From contig JAEXTK010000047.1 of assembly GCA_023406985.1 (NCBI GenBank), positions 1 through 13,842 on the forward strand: a stretch of 13,842 nucleotides of DNA. Reading direction: 5' to 3'. Below the pieces are notes generated by a model that was not told the origin of the DNA, did no database searches, and saw only the letters and a list, made by a program, of their open reading frames with translations. The position numbers and the translations under genes were made by a program. Origin of the DNA: Spirochaetota bacterium. Its GTDB lineage: Bacteria > Spirochaetota > Spirochaetia > Treponematales > Breznakiellaceae. This document shows, piece after piece, positions 1-7,093 of the stretch. Numbering within the stretch: the stretch's first letter is position 1; each line of letters starts with the position of its first letter.

Positions 1-65
1 CCCTTTCTGGGGGGGCCCGGCGGGCCGGCGGGGCGGGCCCGCCGGGGGGCCCCGCGGGCGGCGCC
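1..65. other. GC-only edge segment with strong hairpin downstream of the sugar-binding protein gene
   Basis: This stretch is almost pure G and C. It contains an exact 11-bp inverted repeat, CCCGGCGGGCC at 16-26 and GGCCCGCCGGG at 36-46, around a 9-nt loop. It lies just after the stop codon of the minus-strand binding-protein gene, so it could act as a terminator or mRNA-stabilising hairpin for that transcript. There is no T-tract after the stem, so a standard intrinsic terminator is not supported. The very low complexity at the window edge could also reflect a poorly resolved assembly end. Confidence 0.35.
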
Positions 66-1373
66 CTACTTCTTGGCCGCCCGCCACGAGTCGAGGGCCG
101 CCTGCATGTCGGAGGCGACTTGTAGCGGGGTCTTGGTCCCGAGGCCTATAGCCTGGAGGCCCGCGTTGAGCTGGTCGTTGACCGCGGAGGGGAGCACGCC
201 GTCCAGGACGTACGTCGTCTTGGGCACGGAGGCGTAGAAGGCCATCATCTTCTCGGTGATGGGCTCCAGCTTGGCGCTCGTCACGCCCTTCCGCGACGGG
301 ATGAAGGTGCCCGTCTCCAGCCTGATCTTGAGGACCTCGGGGCTGTACAGGTACGTGAGGAGCTTGACGGCTGCCTTCTCCTTGGCCGAGCCTGCGGGTA
401 TGGCCGCGCTGATGCCGTAGCCGACGCCGACGATGGCGGACACCGCACCGGGATTTTTCTCTCCCGGAAGGGCAGGGAAGGCCATGAGCTCGAAGTCGGT
501 CTTTTGGAGAGCGGGAGCGATGAGGGCTTTGCCGCTCGCCTTTTCGGTGAGGAAGTTGCCCTGCCGCCAGTCGCCGTCCACGAGGAAGGCCGCCTTGCCC
601 GCGGCGAAGAGGGCCGGGGATTCGCCGTAGCCGAGCTGGAGGGTGTCCGCGGAGATGATGCCGTCCTTATACAGGTTCTGCACCACCGCGAGGGCGTCCA
701 CGAACGCCTTGTCGGTGAACTTGGCTTTTCCGGCGAGGGCGTCGTTTATGAAGGCGTCCCCGAGGAGGCGACCGGAGATCGTGGAGAAGAGGCAGGACTG
801 CATCGGCCACTGGTCCTTGTTCGCCATGAGCACCGTCGCGACGCCCTTGGCCTTGAGCCGCGGGACGAGTCGCTTGAGGTCGGCGTAGGTCGCGGGGACC
901 TTGAGGCCGAGGCGTTTCAGGAGGCCCGCGTTGACGTACACGATCGACGTGTAGGTGACGGACTGGGGCAGCTCCGCGAGCCGGCCGGACAGCTGGTTCG
1001 ACGGATCCACGGCGGCGGGAACGAAGGTAGCGAGGAAATCCTTGCCGAGGAGCGGCACGAGGTCCTTGGTGAGTTTTTTCTGCTGCAGATCGGTGGACCT
1101 GCCGGACGGCCACATGAACTGGACGTCGGGTATCGTGCCCGCGGCGATGTAGGCGCGGACCTTGTCGTGGAAGGGCTCGTTGAAGAGTTCTTCCTTTTCG
1201 ATGACGATGTCCGGATTCTCGGCCTGGAACTTGGCCCAGATTTCCCGGTCCTCGGCATAGCCGGCCTGGGTCGCGTCGATCTGGTTCAGGACCGTGAGTT
1301 TCACCTTTTCCTGGGAGAAGGCGGACGCGGCGAGGAAGGCGATGAGCGAAAGGAACACGACGATTCGTTTCAT
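66..1373 (-). CDS. Extracellular sugar-binding protein of an ABC transporter (CUT1-type)
   Basis: Predicted 435-residue periplasmic solute-binding protein (SBP_bac_1-like) that would capture a sugar or oligosaccharide and deliver it to an ABC permease. I start it at MKRIVVFLSL rather than 12 bases upstream, because GGAGGT sits 4 nt before this ATG and overlaps the upstream one. The N-terminus is a typical Sec signal (KR, then a hydrophobic stretch, then ASAFSQ). No lipobox cysteine is visible, so it is probably soluble in the periplasm. The mature part opens with KVKLTVLNQ, as usual for the first beta strand of this family, and carries the late LLTYLYSPEV and FIPSRKGV segments. Length is normal. 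It follows the araC-type gene by 72 bp on the same strand. Permease genes would be expected past the left edge. Its substrate is inferred from the neighbouring fucI/fucU, not from its sequence. Confidence 0.9.
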   Translation of the reverse strand: MKRIVVFLSLIAFLAASAFSQEKVKLTVLNQIDATQAGYAEDREIWAKFQAENPDIVIEKEELFNEPFHDKVRAYIAAGTIPDVQFMWPSGRSTDLQQKKLTKDLVPLLGKDFLATFVPAAVDPSNQLSGRLAELPQSVTYTSIVYVNAGLLKRLGLKVPATYADLKRLVPRLKAKGVATVLMANKDQWPMQSCLFSTISGRLLGDAFINDALAGKAKFTDKAFVDALAVVQNLYKDGIISADTLQLGYGESPALFAAGKAAFLVDGDWRQGNFLTEKASGKALIAPALQKTDFELMAFPALPGEKNPGAVSAIVGVGYGISAAIPAGSAKEKAAVKLLTYLYSPEVLKIRLETGTFIPSRKGVTSAKLEPITEKMMAFYASVPKTTYVLDGVLPSAVNDQLNAGLQAIGLGTKTPLQVASDMQAALDSWRAAKK

Positions 1374-1445
1374 GGTGACCTCCATCGAAGCCGCGGCATC
1401 CAGGGCGCTTTCGGTGTCCCGGCTCCCGCGGTATCGAGGGGAAGC

Positions 1446-2408
1446 TTAGCTGCCTTCCGCCGCGGCCGAATCGGGGAAACGGGACGCGGATCGGCCGGCG
1501 TGTCCCGAATTCGCAAATTCCCGGTATCTTTTACGGAATTGGGCCGGCGGGGCGCCGTAGCGCGCGCGGAAACGCGAACTGAAGTAGCCCTGGCTGGAAA
1601 AGCCGAGGCGATCGGATATCTGCAGGATGCCGAGTTCTGAGGACCGCAGGAGCACCGCGGCCTTCTCCAGGCGGCCGTGGTTGAGCTTCTCCGTGAAGCT
1701 CATGCCGTAGTACTCCTCCAGTATCCGGTTGAGCTGGCGGACGCTCATGGCGACGAGCGAGGCGAGCTCTTCCCGGTTGGGCTCGGAGGCTTGATCGAAA
1801 TAACGGTCGATGAGGAAACGCCGCGACTCGTGGAGGGCCTTCCGCGGCAAGGCCGACGGAGAGGCGCCTTCCGGCGCGAGGTTGCGGATCGCGTTGATGA
1901 CGATGAGGCAGAGCAGGTTCCTGATCCGCGCGTACGAGCCGAGGCGCCCTCCCTCCAGCTCCCTGAAGACTTCCTCGAACAGGCTCGCGGAAGGGAACCG
2001 GTCCCGACCGAACCAGAAGGACGTCGCCGAGAGGGCCGCGAGCATGGCCTCTTCCTCCTCCGCGAGCCGGCTCGGGACGTCCTTCCCCGCGGGTCGGGGC
2101 GGCAGGATCTCCAGGTTGAGACAGAATTCGACCATGGGATCCTGGAGGTCGGCCTTCTGCTCGTGGAAGACGCCGGGACCGGTCAGGTAGAGCGTCCCCG
2201 GCTCGATGCGGTGTCGCTTCCCCCCGACCCAGAGGTCCCCCGCGCCCCGGGGAATGAAATGGAACTCGTAACTGCTGTGCGAGTGGAGCTCGTAGCCCCA
2301 GCCGGGCACGGGAGCCTCGTAGTTCACGCAGAGGACGTTGATGCGCATCTCGCCGAGATGGATGAGGAAGTCGAGCTCGGTATTGTACTGGCGTAAACGT
2401 CTATCCAT
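1446..2408 (-). CDS. AraC-family transcriptional regulator with N-terminal cupin
   Basis: Predicted 320-residue sugar-responsive regulator. The N-terminal half is a cupin-type sensor (HSHSSYEFHFI, then GTLYLTGPGVFHEQ, with the paired histidines typical of AraC_binding domains). The last hundred residues are the AraC double helix-turn-helix: RQLNRILEEYYGMSFTEKLN in the first helical unit, then ILQISDRLGFSSQGYFSSRF and the closing YGAPPAQFRKRY signature. The start is uncertain. MDRRLRQYNTE at 2408 has a weak GAAAGAGAA upstream, while an in-frame ATG at 2447 would add 13 charged residues and has no Shine-Dalgarno. The gene lies between fucI and the sugar-binding protein, which suggests it activates the downstream ABC transporter genes, possibly the whole cluster. 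Its inducer is not readable from the sequence. Confidence 0.9.
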   Translation of the reverse strand: MDRRLRQYNTELDFLIHLGEMRINVLCVNYEAPVPGWGYELHSHSSYEFHFIPRGAGDLWVGGKRHRIEPGTLYLTGPGVFHEQKADLQDPMVEFCLNLEILPPRPAGKDVPSRLAEEEEAMLAALSATSFWFGRDRFPSASLFEEVFRELEGGRLGSYARIRNLLCLIVINAIRNLAPEGASPSALPRKALHESRRFLIDRYFDQASEPNREELASLVAMSVRQLNRILEEYYGMSFTEKLNHGRLEKAAVLLRSSELGILQISDRLGFSSQGYFSSRFRARYGAPPAQFRKRYREFANSGHAGRSASRFPDSAAAEGS

Positions 2409-2453
2409 GGCGATACGTTCTCTTTCGCGCGAGGGAGCGGCATCCATGCCGAT

Positions 2454-2632
2454 GCGGTTCGCGGGAGGAACCGTAGGTTCCCGCGAACCGCGCCGTTAAC
2501 CGCTCTCGCGCGGCCATGCGGCTGCGCGAGGGATCGCAGGGAGTAGCCCGCAGCGCCGTTCAGCGGCGCGAGGACTACTCCCGGAGAGCCCGCCCGGAGT
2601 CCGGTAGAGGCCGCAGGCCGAGCCGGACTCCG
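2454..2632. repeat. Array of four consecutive hairpins filling the fucI-araC gap
   Basis: The 202-bp gap holds four separate inverted repeats. (1) 2454-2465/2480-2491, 12 perfect pairs (GCGGTTCGCGGG/CCCGCGAACCGC), with a further AACC-GTA-GGTT tip. (2) 2505-2511/2524-2530, 7 pairs (CTCGCGC/GCGCGAG), with an inner GCC/GGC. (3) 2539-2546/2575-2582, 8 pairs (GGGAGTAG/CTACTCCC), with a nested 6-bp stem 2553-2558/2564-2569 and a 5-nt loop. (4) 2595-2604/2623-2632, 10 pairs (CGGAGTCCGG/CCGGACTCCG), with an inner GGCC-GCA-GGCC. Sequences differ but spacing and architecture are similar. None is followed by a T-tract. The array could be transcript-processing or attenuation structure, or regulator sites. 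No gene was found in this gap. Confidence 0.7.
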
Positions 2633-2649
2633 ACGCGCCCTACTTTTCC

Positions 2650-4470
2650 TTAGGCCTTTCCGTACATCGGCCCCAGGGCCTGGCAGGCACGGTAGTCGGC
2701 GCCTTCCTTGTCCATGCCGAAGGCGTTCCAGTAGCTCGGGCGGTAGATCCGCTCTGCGTCGACGTTGTGCATGCACACGGGGATGCGGAGGATGGACGCG
2801 AGGGTGATGAGGTCCGCGCCGATGTGGCCGTAGGTGATGGCGCCGTGGTTGGCGCCCCAGGCGGCCATGACCGAGTACACGTCCTTGAAGGGGCCTTCGC
2901 CGGTGAGGCGGGGCACGAACCAGGTGGTGGGCCAGGTAGGATCGGTACGGAGGTCGAGCTTGTCATGGACGTGGTCGGGCAAGGTGGCGGTCACGCCCTC
3001 GGCGATCTGGAGCACGGGTCCGACGCCCTTCACGAGGTTGAGGCGGGTCATGGTGACCTCCATGCCGCCCTCGGTGAGGAAGTCGGAGGAATAGCCGCCG
3101 CCGCGGAAGTAACCGAGGCTCGCATAGCGCCAGCTCGTGGCGTCCAGGCAGGCGCCCGCTTCCTGCGGGGTGATCTCCCAGTAGGGCTTCATCGCGGGCT
3201 TCCCGTTCTTCCGCTGCTTGCCGGTGCCGTCCATGCAGGTGGCGCCGGAGTTGATGAGGTGGATGAAGCCGCCCGCGGCGACGCCGTCGGGCTTCCAGCC
3301 GGTGACGCGCTTCACGGCCTCGGGGCTCCAGTAGGTGCGCACGTCGGAGAAGATCTGGGCCGTGCCGGTGAGGAGGTGGCCGAAAAGCATGGAGACGCCG
3401 TTCAGGGCGTCGTTCTCGGTGGCGACGACGTAGGGCTGGCGGATCCCGGTCCAGTCGAAGCTCGAGTTGAGGACGGTTTCCAGGAAATCGCCGTTCGGGA
3501 AGTGGTCGTTCCAGTGGCGCTGGCCCTGGAAACCGGCGAGGATGGCGTTGTGGCCGAGGGCTTCCTCGGCGAGGCCCTTCCGCTTGAGATCGGGATTGCC
3601 GACCATGAGGTCGCGGACGATCATGGCCATCTTGACGGTCATGGCCCACGCCTTGTCCTTGTACGCGCGGGTGTGCTGGATCTCTTTCGGGTTGTTGTCC
3701 GGGCCTTCCACGCAGTTCGCCTTGACCCATTCCATGGCGCGCTTGAACTCCGCGTCGCTGTAGATCTTCTCCTCAAAGCGGCGGACGAGCTCGCTCATGT
3801 CCACGTACTCGTTCCGCATCCCCAGGTAGTCCTGGAAGAAGTCGGGATCGACGGTGGAGCCGGCGATGCCCATGGAGACCGAGCCCACGGACAGGTAGCT
3901 CTTGCCCCGCATCCACGCGGCGGCGAGGGCGGCGCGGGCGAAGCGGAGGATCTTCTCGGAAACGTCGGCGGGGATCTTGTCGGCGTCGGAGAAGTCCTGG
4001 ACGTCGCGGCCGTAGATGCCGAAGGCGGGAAGGCCCTTCTGGCTGTGGCCGGCGAGGACGGCCGCGAGGTACACGGCGCCGGGTCGGTCGGTACCGTTGA
4101 AGCCCCAGACCGCCTTGATGGTGGACGGGTCCATGTCCATGGTCTCGGTGCCGTAGCACCAGCAGGGGGTGACGGTGAGCGTCACCGCGACGTTCTCGCG
4201 GGAGAACTTGTCCTGGCAGGCGGCGGCCTCGGCCACGCCGCCGATGGTGGTGTCGGCGATGACGCATTCGATCGGCATGCCGTTCGGGTGCTTGAGATTC
4301 TCCGTGATGAGGCGGGCCGCGGATTTCGCGAGCCCCATGGTCACGTCTTCCAGCGACTCCCTGACGCCGCGGCGGCGGCCGTCGATGGTCGGCCGGATAC
4401 CGATCTTGGGAAGCGCGCCCCGGTACCGGTTGACCGGCGGTTGGACCTTCATGTTCGAAATATCTGCCAT
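2650..4470 (-). CDS. fucI: L-fucose isomerase
   Basis: Predicted 606-residue cytosolic Mn-dependent ketol isomerase converting L-fucose to L-fuculose (the family also takes D-arabinose). It matches FucI along its whole length: LPKIGIRPTIDGRRRGVRES near the start, VTPCWCYGTETMDMDP, GFQGQRHWND, VVATENDALNG, FSDVRTYWSPEAVKRVTG, YFRGGGYSSDFLTEGG and AAWGANHGAITYGHIGAD. The catalytic and metal residues known in the E. coli enzyme (Glu337, Asp361, His528) correspond here to E352, D376 and H542. The N-terminus is about 14 residues longer than E. coli FucI. I start at MADISNM because GGAGG lies 8 nt upstream; an ATG 15 bases further up overlaps that site. It is 85 bp downstream of the lacI-type gene and likely in the same regulon as fucU. 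No frameshift or missing catalytic residue is seen. Confidence 0.97.
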   Translation of the reverse strand: MADISNMKVQPPVNRYRGALPKIGIRPTIDGRRRGVRESLEDVTMGLAKSAARLITENLKHPNGMPIECVIADTTIGGVAEAAACQDKFSRENVAVTLTVTPCWCYGTETMDMDPSTIKAVWGFNGTDRPGAVYLAAVLAGHSQKGLPAFGIYGRDVQDFSDADKIPADVSEKILRFARAALAAAWMRGKSYLSVGSVSMGIAGSTVDPDFFQDYLGMRNEYVDMSELVRRFEEKIYSDAEFKRAMEWVKANCVEGPDNNPKEIQHTRAYKDKAWAMTVKMAMIVRDLMVGNPDLKRKGLAEEALGHNAILAGFQGQRHWNDHFPNGDFLETVLNSSFDWTGIRQPYVVATENDALNGVSMLFGHLLTGTAQIFSDVRTYWSPEAVKRVTGWKPDGVAAGGFIHLINSGATCMDGTGKQRKNGKPAMKPYWEITPQEAGACLDATSWRYASLGYFRGGGYSSDFLTEGGMEVTMTRLNLVKGVGPVLQIAEGVTATLPDHVHDKLDLRTDPTWPTTWFVPRLTGEGPFKDVYSVMAAWGANHGAITYGHIGADLITLASILRIPVCMHNVDAERIYRPSYWNAFGMDKEGADYRACQALGPMYGKA

Positions 4471-4527
4471 CTTGGTTCCCTCCATTCGGAAATGGTTTCT
4501 TGAAGAGCGAAGGATCGGGTCGGACCG

Positions 4528-4553
4528 CGGTTCGACGAACCGGGGCCGGCCCC
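4528..4553. promoter_or_regulatory. Two adjoining palindromes between the lacI-type gene and fucI
   Basis: The 85-bp gap contains CGGTTCGACGAACCG (4528-4542), a perfect palindrome around one central base, and GGGGCCGGCCCC (4542-4553), a 12-bp perfect palindrome just after the lacI-type stop. Together they could form a hairpin ending the upstream transcript, or the first could be a regulator site before fucI. The arms CGGTTCG/CGAACCG also occur in the large hairpin at 2454-2491 on the other side of fucI. No convincing -35/-10 pair for fucI was found in this gap. Confidence 0.45.
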
Positions 4554-4555
4554 CT

Positions 4556-5596
4556 CTAGTCGATACGATGCCTGATCAAGGTCGTGCCGAGCCTCACCAC
4601 GCGCGGCTCCCCCCGCGCCCCGCCTTCCTGTCCGTCCGTCCCGCCCCGGATGCGCTGGAGCAGGAGGCGGGCGGCCGCGGAACCGAGTCCCGCCGCGTCC
4701 TGGGCCACCGTATAGCGGCAGGAAGGCAGGAAGGGCGAGTACGGCGTCTCGTCGAAGCCGGCGACCACGAGAGAGCGGGCCGCGTCGCCGCCGGTCTGGC
4801 GCAGTTCGAGCAGGCGGCGCTGGATGCCGAGGTGCACGAGGAGATTCACCGCGAAGAGGGCGTCCGGAAGGTCGCCCGACGCGAGGATCTCGTCCATGCG
4901 CCGATAGCCGTCCTCTATTCCCATGCCGCCGAGGCGCATGGCGGCGGAATCCGCGCTGAGCGATGCTTCCGCGAGGGCGCGGGCGAAACCGGAAAGCCGC
5001 TCGCGCGCGGTGGAGATGGTCACGTCCCCGCCGACGAAGGCGATCCGCTTGAACCCGTCGGCGAGGAGGGCGCGGGTCAATTCGAAGGCGCCGCCCTCGT
5101 TGTCGGAGAGTACGGCGTCCAGGCGCGCGCCCTCTACGAGGCGGTCCACGAGCACCACCGGCGTCCCCCGATCGGCGAACTCCTGGAGGTGGTCGCCGCG
5201 GGCGCCCGCGGGGATGACCACGATGCCGTCCACGAGGCGCTCCGAGAGGAGGGCGAGGCGCTTGGCCTCGGTCTCCTGCGAGTTCGCGGAGCTCGCGACG
5301 AGCAGGGTATACCCGCTCCCGTCGAGCTCCTTCTCCATGCCCTCGGCGAGCTCCATGAAGAAGTCGTTCGCGAGCTCGGGCGCCAGGATCGCGATGGTGC
5401 GCGTGGACCGGGTCTTGAGGCTCCGCGCGATGTGGTTCGCCGTGTACGAGAGGCGCTCCGCGGCGGCCCGCACGCGTTCGCGGGTCTCGGCGGAAACCCG
5501 ATCGGAGAGCGCGGGATCCAGGGCCCGCGAGACGGTAGCCGTGGAGACGCCGGCGAGCTCCGCCACGTCGCGGACGGTCGCGGACCTCCGGCTCAC
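4556..5596 (-). CDS. LacI-family transcriptional repressor
   Basis: Predicted 346-residue sugar-responsive repressor. The N-terminal helix-turn-helix reads TVRDVAELAGVSTATVSRAL (residues 7-26, recognition helix around S18-S23), followed by the hinge YTANHIARSLKTRST with the minor-groove leucine at L60. The remaining 280 residues form the periplasmic-binding-protein-like sensor (TIAILAPELANDFFMELAEG, VDGIVVIPAG, GTPVVLVDR, FKRIAFVGG, VAGFDETPY). I choose the GTG start at 5596: it overlaps the TGA of the AEC gene as GTGA and has GGAGG 6 nt upstream. Longer in-frame starts lie inside the AEC gene and give arginine-rich non-homologous sequence. Translational coupling to the permease is likely. 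Two TGTAATCGATTACA palindromes nearby fit the operator type of this family, so it probably represses its own operon. Fucose or fuculose as effector is inferred from context. Confidence 0.93.
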   Translation of the reverse strand: MSRRSATVRDVAELAGVSTATVSRALDPALSDRVSAETRERVRAAAERLSYTANHIARSLKTRSTRTIAILAPELANDFFMELAEGMEKELDGSGYTLLVASSANSQETEAKRLALLSERLVDGIVVIPAGARGDHLQEFADRGTPVVLVDRLVEGARLDAVLSDNEGGAFELTRALLADGFKRIAFVGGDVTISTARERLSGFARALAEASLSADSAAMRLGGMGIEDGYRRMDEILASGDLPDALFAVNLLVHLGIQRRLLELRQTGGDAARSLVVAGFDETPYSPFLPSCRYTVAQDAAGLGSAAARLLLQRIRGGTDGQEGGARGEPRVVRLGTTLIRHRID

Positions 5597-6570
5597 CCGC
5601 CGCCTCCGATGGAGGCGCCGACTCCGATGGGGGCGGCGCCCCCCGCGAAGGCGGCGAGGGCGACGAAGGCCGCGATGGAGACGAGCGTGTGGAGCGAAAG
5701 CACCGCGCTCACGTAGGCGGCGTCGCCTTCGCTCCGGAACACCGGGATCACGAAGGGCGGCGGCAGCACGAAGAGCGCGAGCGTCGCGAAGGATTGGATG
5801 CGGCCGTAGCCGAGCGCCGGGACGAGGACGAAGGCCACGGCCGAGCCGAGGAGGACGGCGGCGGCCAGCCGACCGGAGACCGCGGCGACGGCCTTCCCCG
5901 CGCCGCGGCCGCGGAAATCCTTGAGCCCCCACCCGACCACGAGGCAGACGAGCGGCGTGGTGAGGGAGGCGACCGTGCGGACGAGGGGAGCGAGGACGCC
6001 GCCCTCGCCCCAGGGCGCCGACCGCGCGAGCGGGAAGAGGACCGCGGACAGGAGCCCCGCGGCGATGGCGATCATCGCGGGGGACGTCGCCATGCGGCGC
6101 AGGAGGACGCGCGGCGCCGCCGTGCCGCTCGCGGCGAGGAGCTGGGCCATGAGCGCGGTGAAGACGAAGACCACCTGACCGAGGTCAGCCGTGGCGAAGG
6201 CGCTCAGATGACGCTCGCCGAAGAGGGACGCGAAGAGCGCGTATCCGAGCATGCCCGCCTCGAAGCCCTGGAAGAGGAAGACCGTGGACGGTCGCGGCAG
6301 CCGCGCGAGCTTGGCGTAGGCGGCGCCGACGACGCCGAGGAAGGCGCAGGAGAGGAAAACCGCGGACGCGATGCCGAGGAGCGCGGCGTCCACCCGTACG
6401 CGGGCGAAGGCGCCGAACAGGACCGCGGGGAGGGCCACCGACGAGATGAGCTTCTTGAGGCCTTCCACCGCCCGTTCGCCGAGGAAGCCCGTCGCCCCGA
6501 AAACGGCGCCGAGAGCGACCAGGACGAAAACGGGAAGTAGTTCGGCGAGGATCGATGCCGTCGGTGACAT
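5593..6570 (-). CDS. AEC (auxin efflux carrier) family permease
   Basis: Predicted 325-residue inner-membrane transporter of the AEC/PIN-like family, near the usual length of about 310-320. It shows the two-half arrangement of hydrophobic segments (about ten in all): LAELLPVFVLVALGAVFGAT at the start, LKKLISSVALPAVLFGAF, FLFQGFEAGMLGYALFASLF, then VASLTTPLVCLVVGWGLKDF and ALFVLPPPFVIPVF in the second half. Known AEC members move organic acids or auxin-like anions, and direction and substrate vary. The gene sits in a fucose operon between fucU and the lacI-type gene, whose GTG start overlaps its stop. The start ATG lies 10 nt after a palindromic operator, and the only Shine-Dalgarno candidate (AGGA) overlaps the end of that palindrome. 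Substrate unknown: a fucose-breakdown product (lactaldehyde, lactate) or a sugar would fit the context, but that is inference. Confidence 0.88.
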   Translation of the reverse strand: MSPTASILAELLPVFVLVALGAVFGATGFLGERAVEGLKKLISSVALPAVLFGAFARVRVDAALLGIASAVFLSCAFLGVVGAAYAKLARLPRPSTVFLFQGFEAGMLGYALFASLFGERHLSAFATADLGQVVFVFTALMAQLLAASGTAAPRVLLRRMATSPAMIAIAAGLLSAVLFPLARSAPWGEGGVLAPLVRTVASLTTPLVCLVVGWGLKDFRGRGAGKAVAAVSGRLAAAVLLGSAVAFVLVPALGYGRIQSFATLALFVLPPPFVIPVFRSEGDAAYVSAVLSLHTLVSIAAFVALAAFAGGAAPIGVGASIGGGG

Positions 6571-6580
6571 TCCGCGTAAT

Positions 6581-6598
6581 CCTGTAATCGATTACAGG
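6581..6598. promoter_or_regulatory. LacI-type operator O1 in the fucU/AEC gap (18-bp perfect palindrome)
   Basis: CCTGTAATCGATTACAGG is a perfect 18-bp palindrome with the central CG typical of LacI-family operators. It begins directly after the fucU stop codon, and its last bases form part of the AEC ribosome-binding site. The inner 14 bp are identical to the site at 7094-7107. As RNA it could form a 7-bp stem with a 4-nt loop. Confidence 0.8.
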
Positions 6599-7036
6599 CT
6601 ATTTCGATACGGGGATGACACCCTTTTTCAGGATGACGTTCCCGTACTTTACGGTCTCTCCCGTCATGACGACGGCGTAGGCCTTCTTGGCGCGCTCGTA
6701 GAAGGCGAAGCGCTCCACCCGCTCTACGGCGGGGGTGCCGGGCCAATGCTTGTCGATCGGAACGCGGTAAGCCTTTTCAACTTCCAGGTCCAAGGTGTCG
6801 CCGCTTACCGGCTGCATCATCGCGACGGGGGCTTTTACGTAGGAATCGAGGTTCATGAGGGCCAGGATGCCGTCCAAGAGCGCCGGAATCCGGATACCGT
6901 CCGCCCGGATGACGCGAGCGTTGAAGGAATCGCCGGGGAAAAAGGCGTCCGCGAGGACGATCTCGTCGCCGTGACCCATACGGAACAGGGCGTCCAAGAG
7001 TTCGGGTGAGATGACGGGAGAAATGCCGATGAGCAT
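6599..7036 (-). CDS. fucU: L-fucose mutarotase (RbsD/FucU family)
   Basis: Predicted 145-residue cytosolic enzyme that interconverts the alpha and beta anomers of L-fucose, feeding the right anomer to FucI. It aligns along its full length with E. coli FucU (140 residues): ISPVISPELLDALFRMGHGD with the catalytic His22, VIRADGIRIPALLDGIL, LDSYVKAPVAMM, GDTLDLEVEKAYR, then RFAFYERAKKAYAVVMTGE and KYGNVILKKGV. The RADG and LKKGV motifs favour FucU over RbsD. The ATG has GGAGGT 4 nt upstream. It is the first gene after a strong promoter and operator, and 28 bp before the AEC gene, so it probably leads the operon fucU-AEC-lacI and perhaps fucI. Confidence 0.95.
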   Translation of the reverse strand: MLIGISPVISPELLDALFRMGHGDEIVLADAFFPGDSFNARVIRADGIRIPALLDGILALMNLDSYVKAPVAMMQPVSGDTLDLEVEKAYRVPIDKHWPGTPAVERVERFAFYERAKKAYAVVMTGETVKYGNVILKKGVIPVSK

Positions 7037-7056
7037 GGGGACCTCCGTTGGGACCC

Positions 7057-7085
7057 ATCATCAGCCCGACCGTCTAAATTGTCAA
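7057..7085 (-). promoter_or_regulatory. Sigma70-type promoter of fucU
   Basis: On the minus strand there is a perfect -35 TTGACA (7085-7080), a 17-nt spacer and a -10 of GATGAT (7062-7057, 4 of 6 matching TATAAT). The predicted transcript would start near 7050, giving a leader of about 14 nt that includes GGAGGT for fucU. Confidence 0.7.
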
Positions 7086-7093
7086 GGGAAAAA

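Noticed and set aside
504..1640. Plus-strand open frame across the binding-protein and araC genes
   Set aside because: It spans two real genes and their gap and gives Glu/Gly/Arg-rich sequence with no motif.
2767..4503. Long open frame on the plus strand (578 codons) opposite fucI
   Set aside because: Composition is dominated by Gly, Val, Ala, His and Asp, there is no family resemblance, and it is fully antisense to a well-conserved fucI; high GC leaves such shadow frames open.
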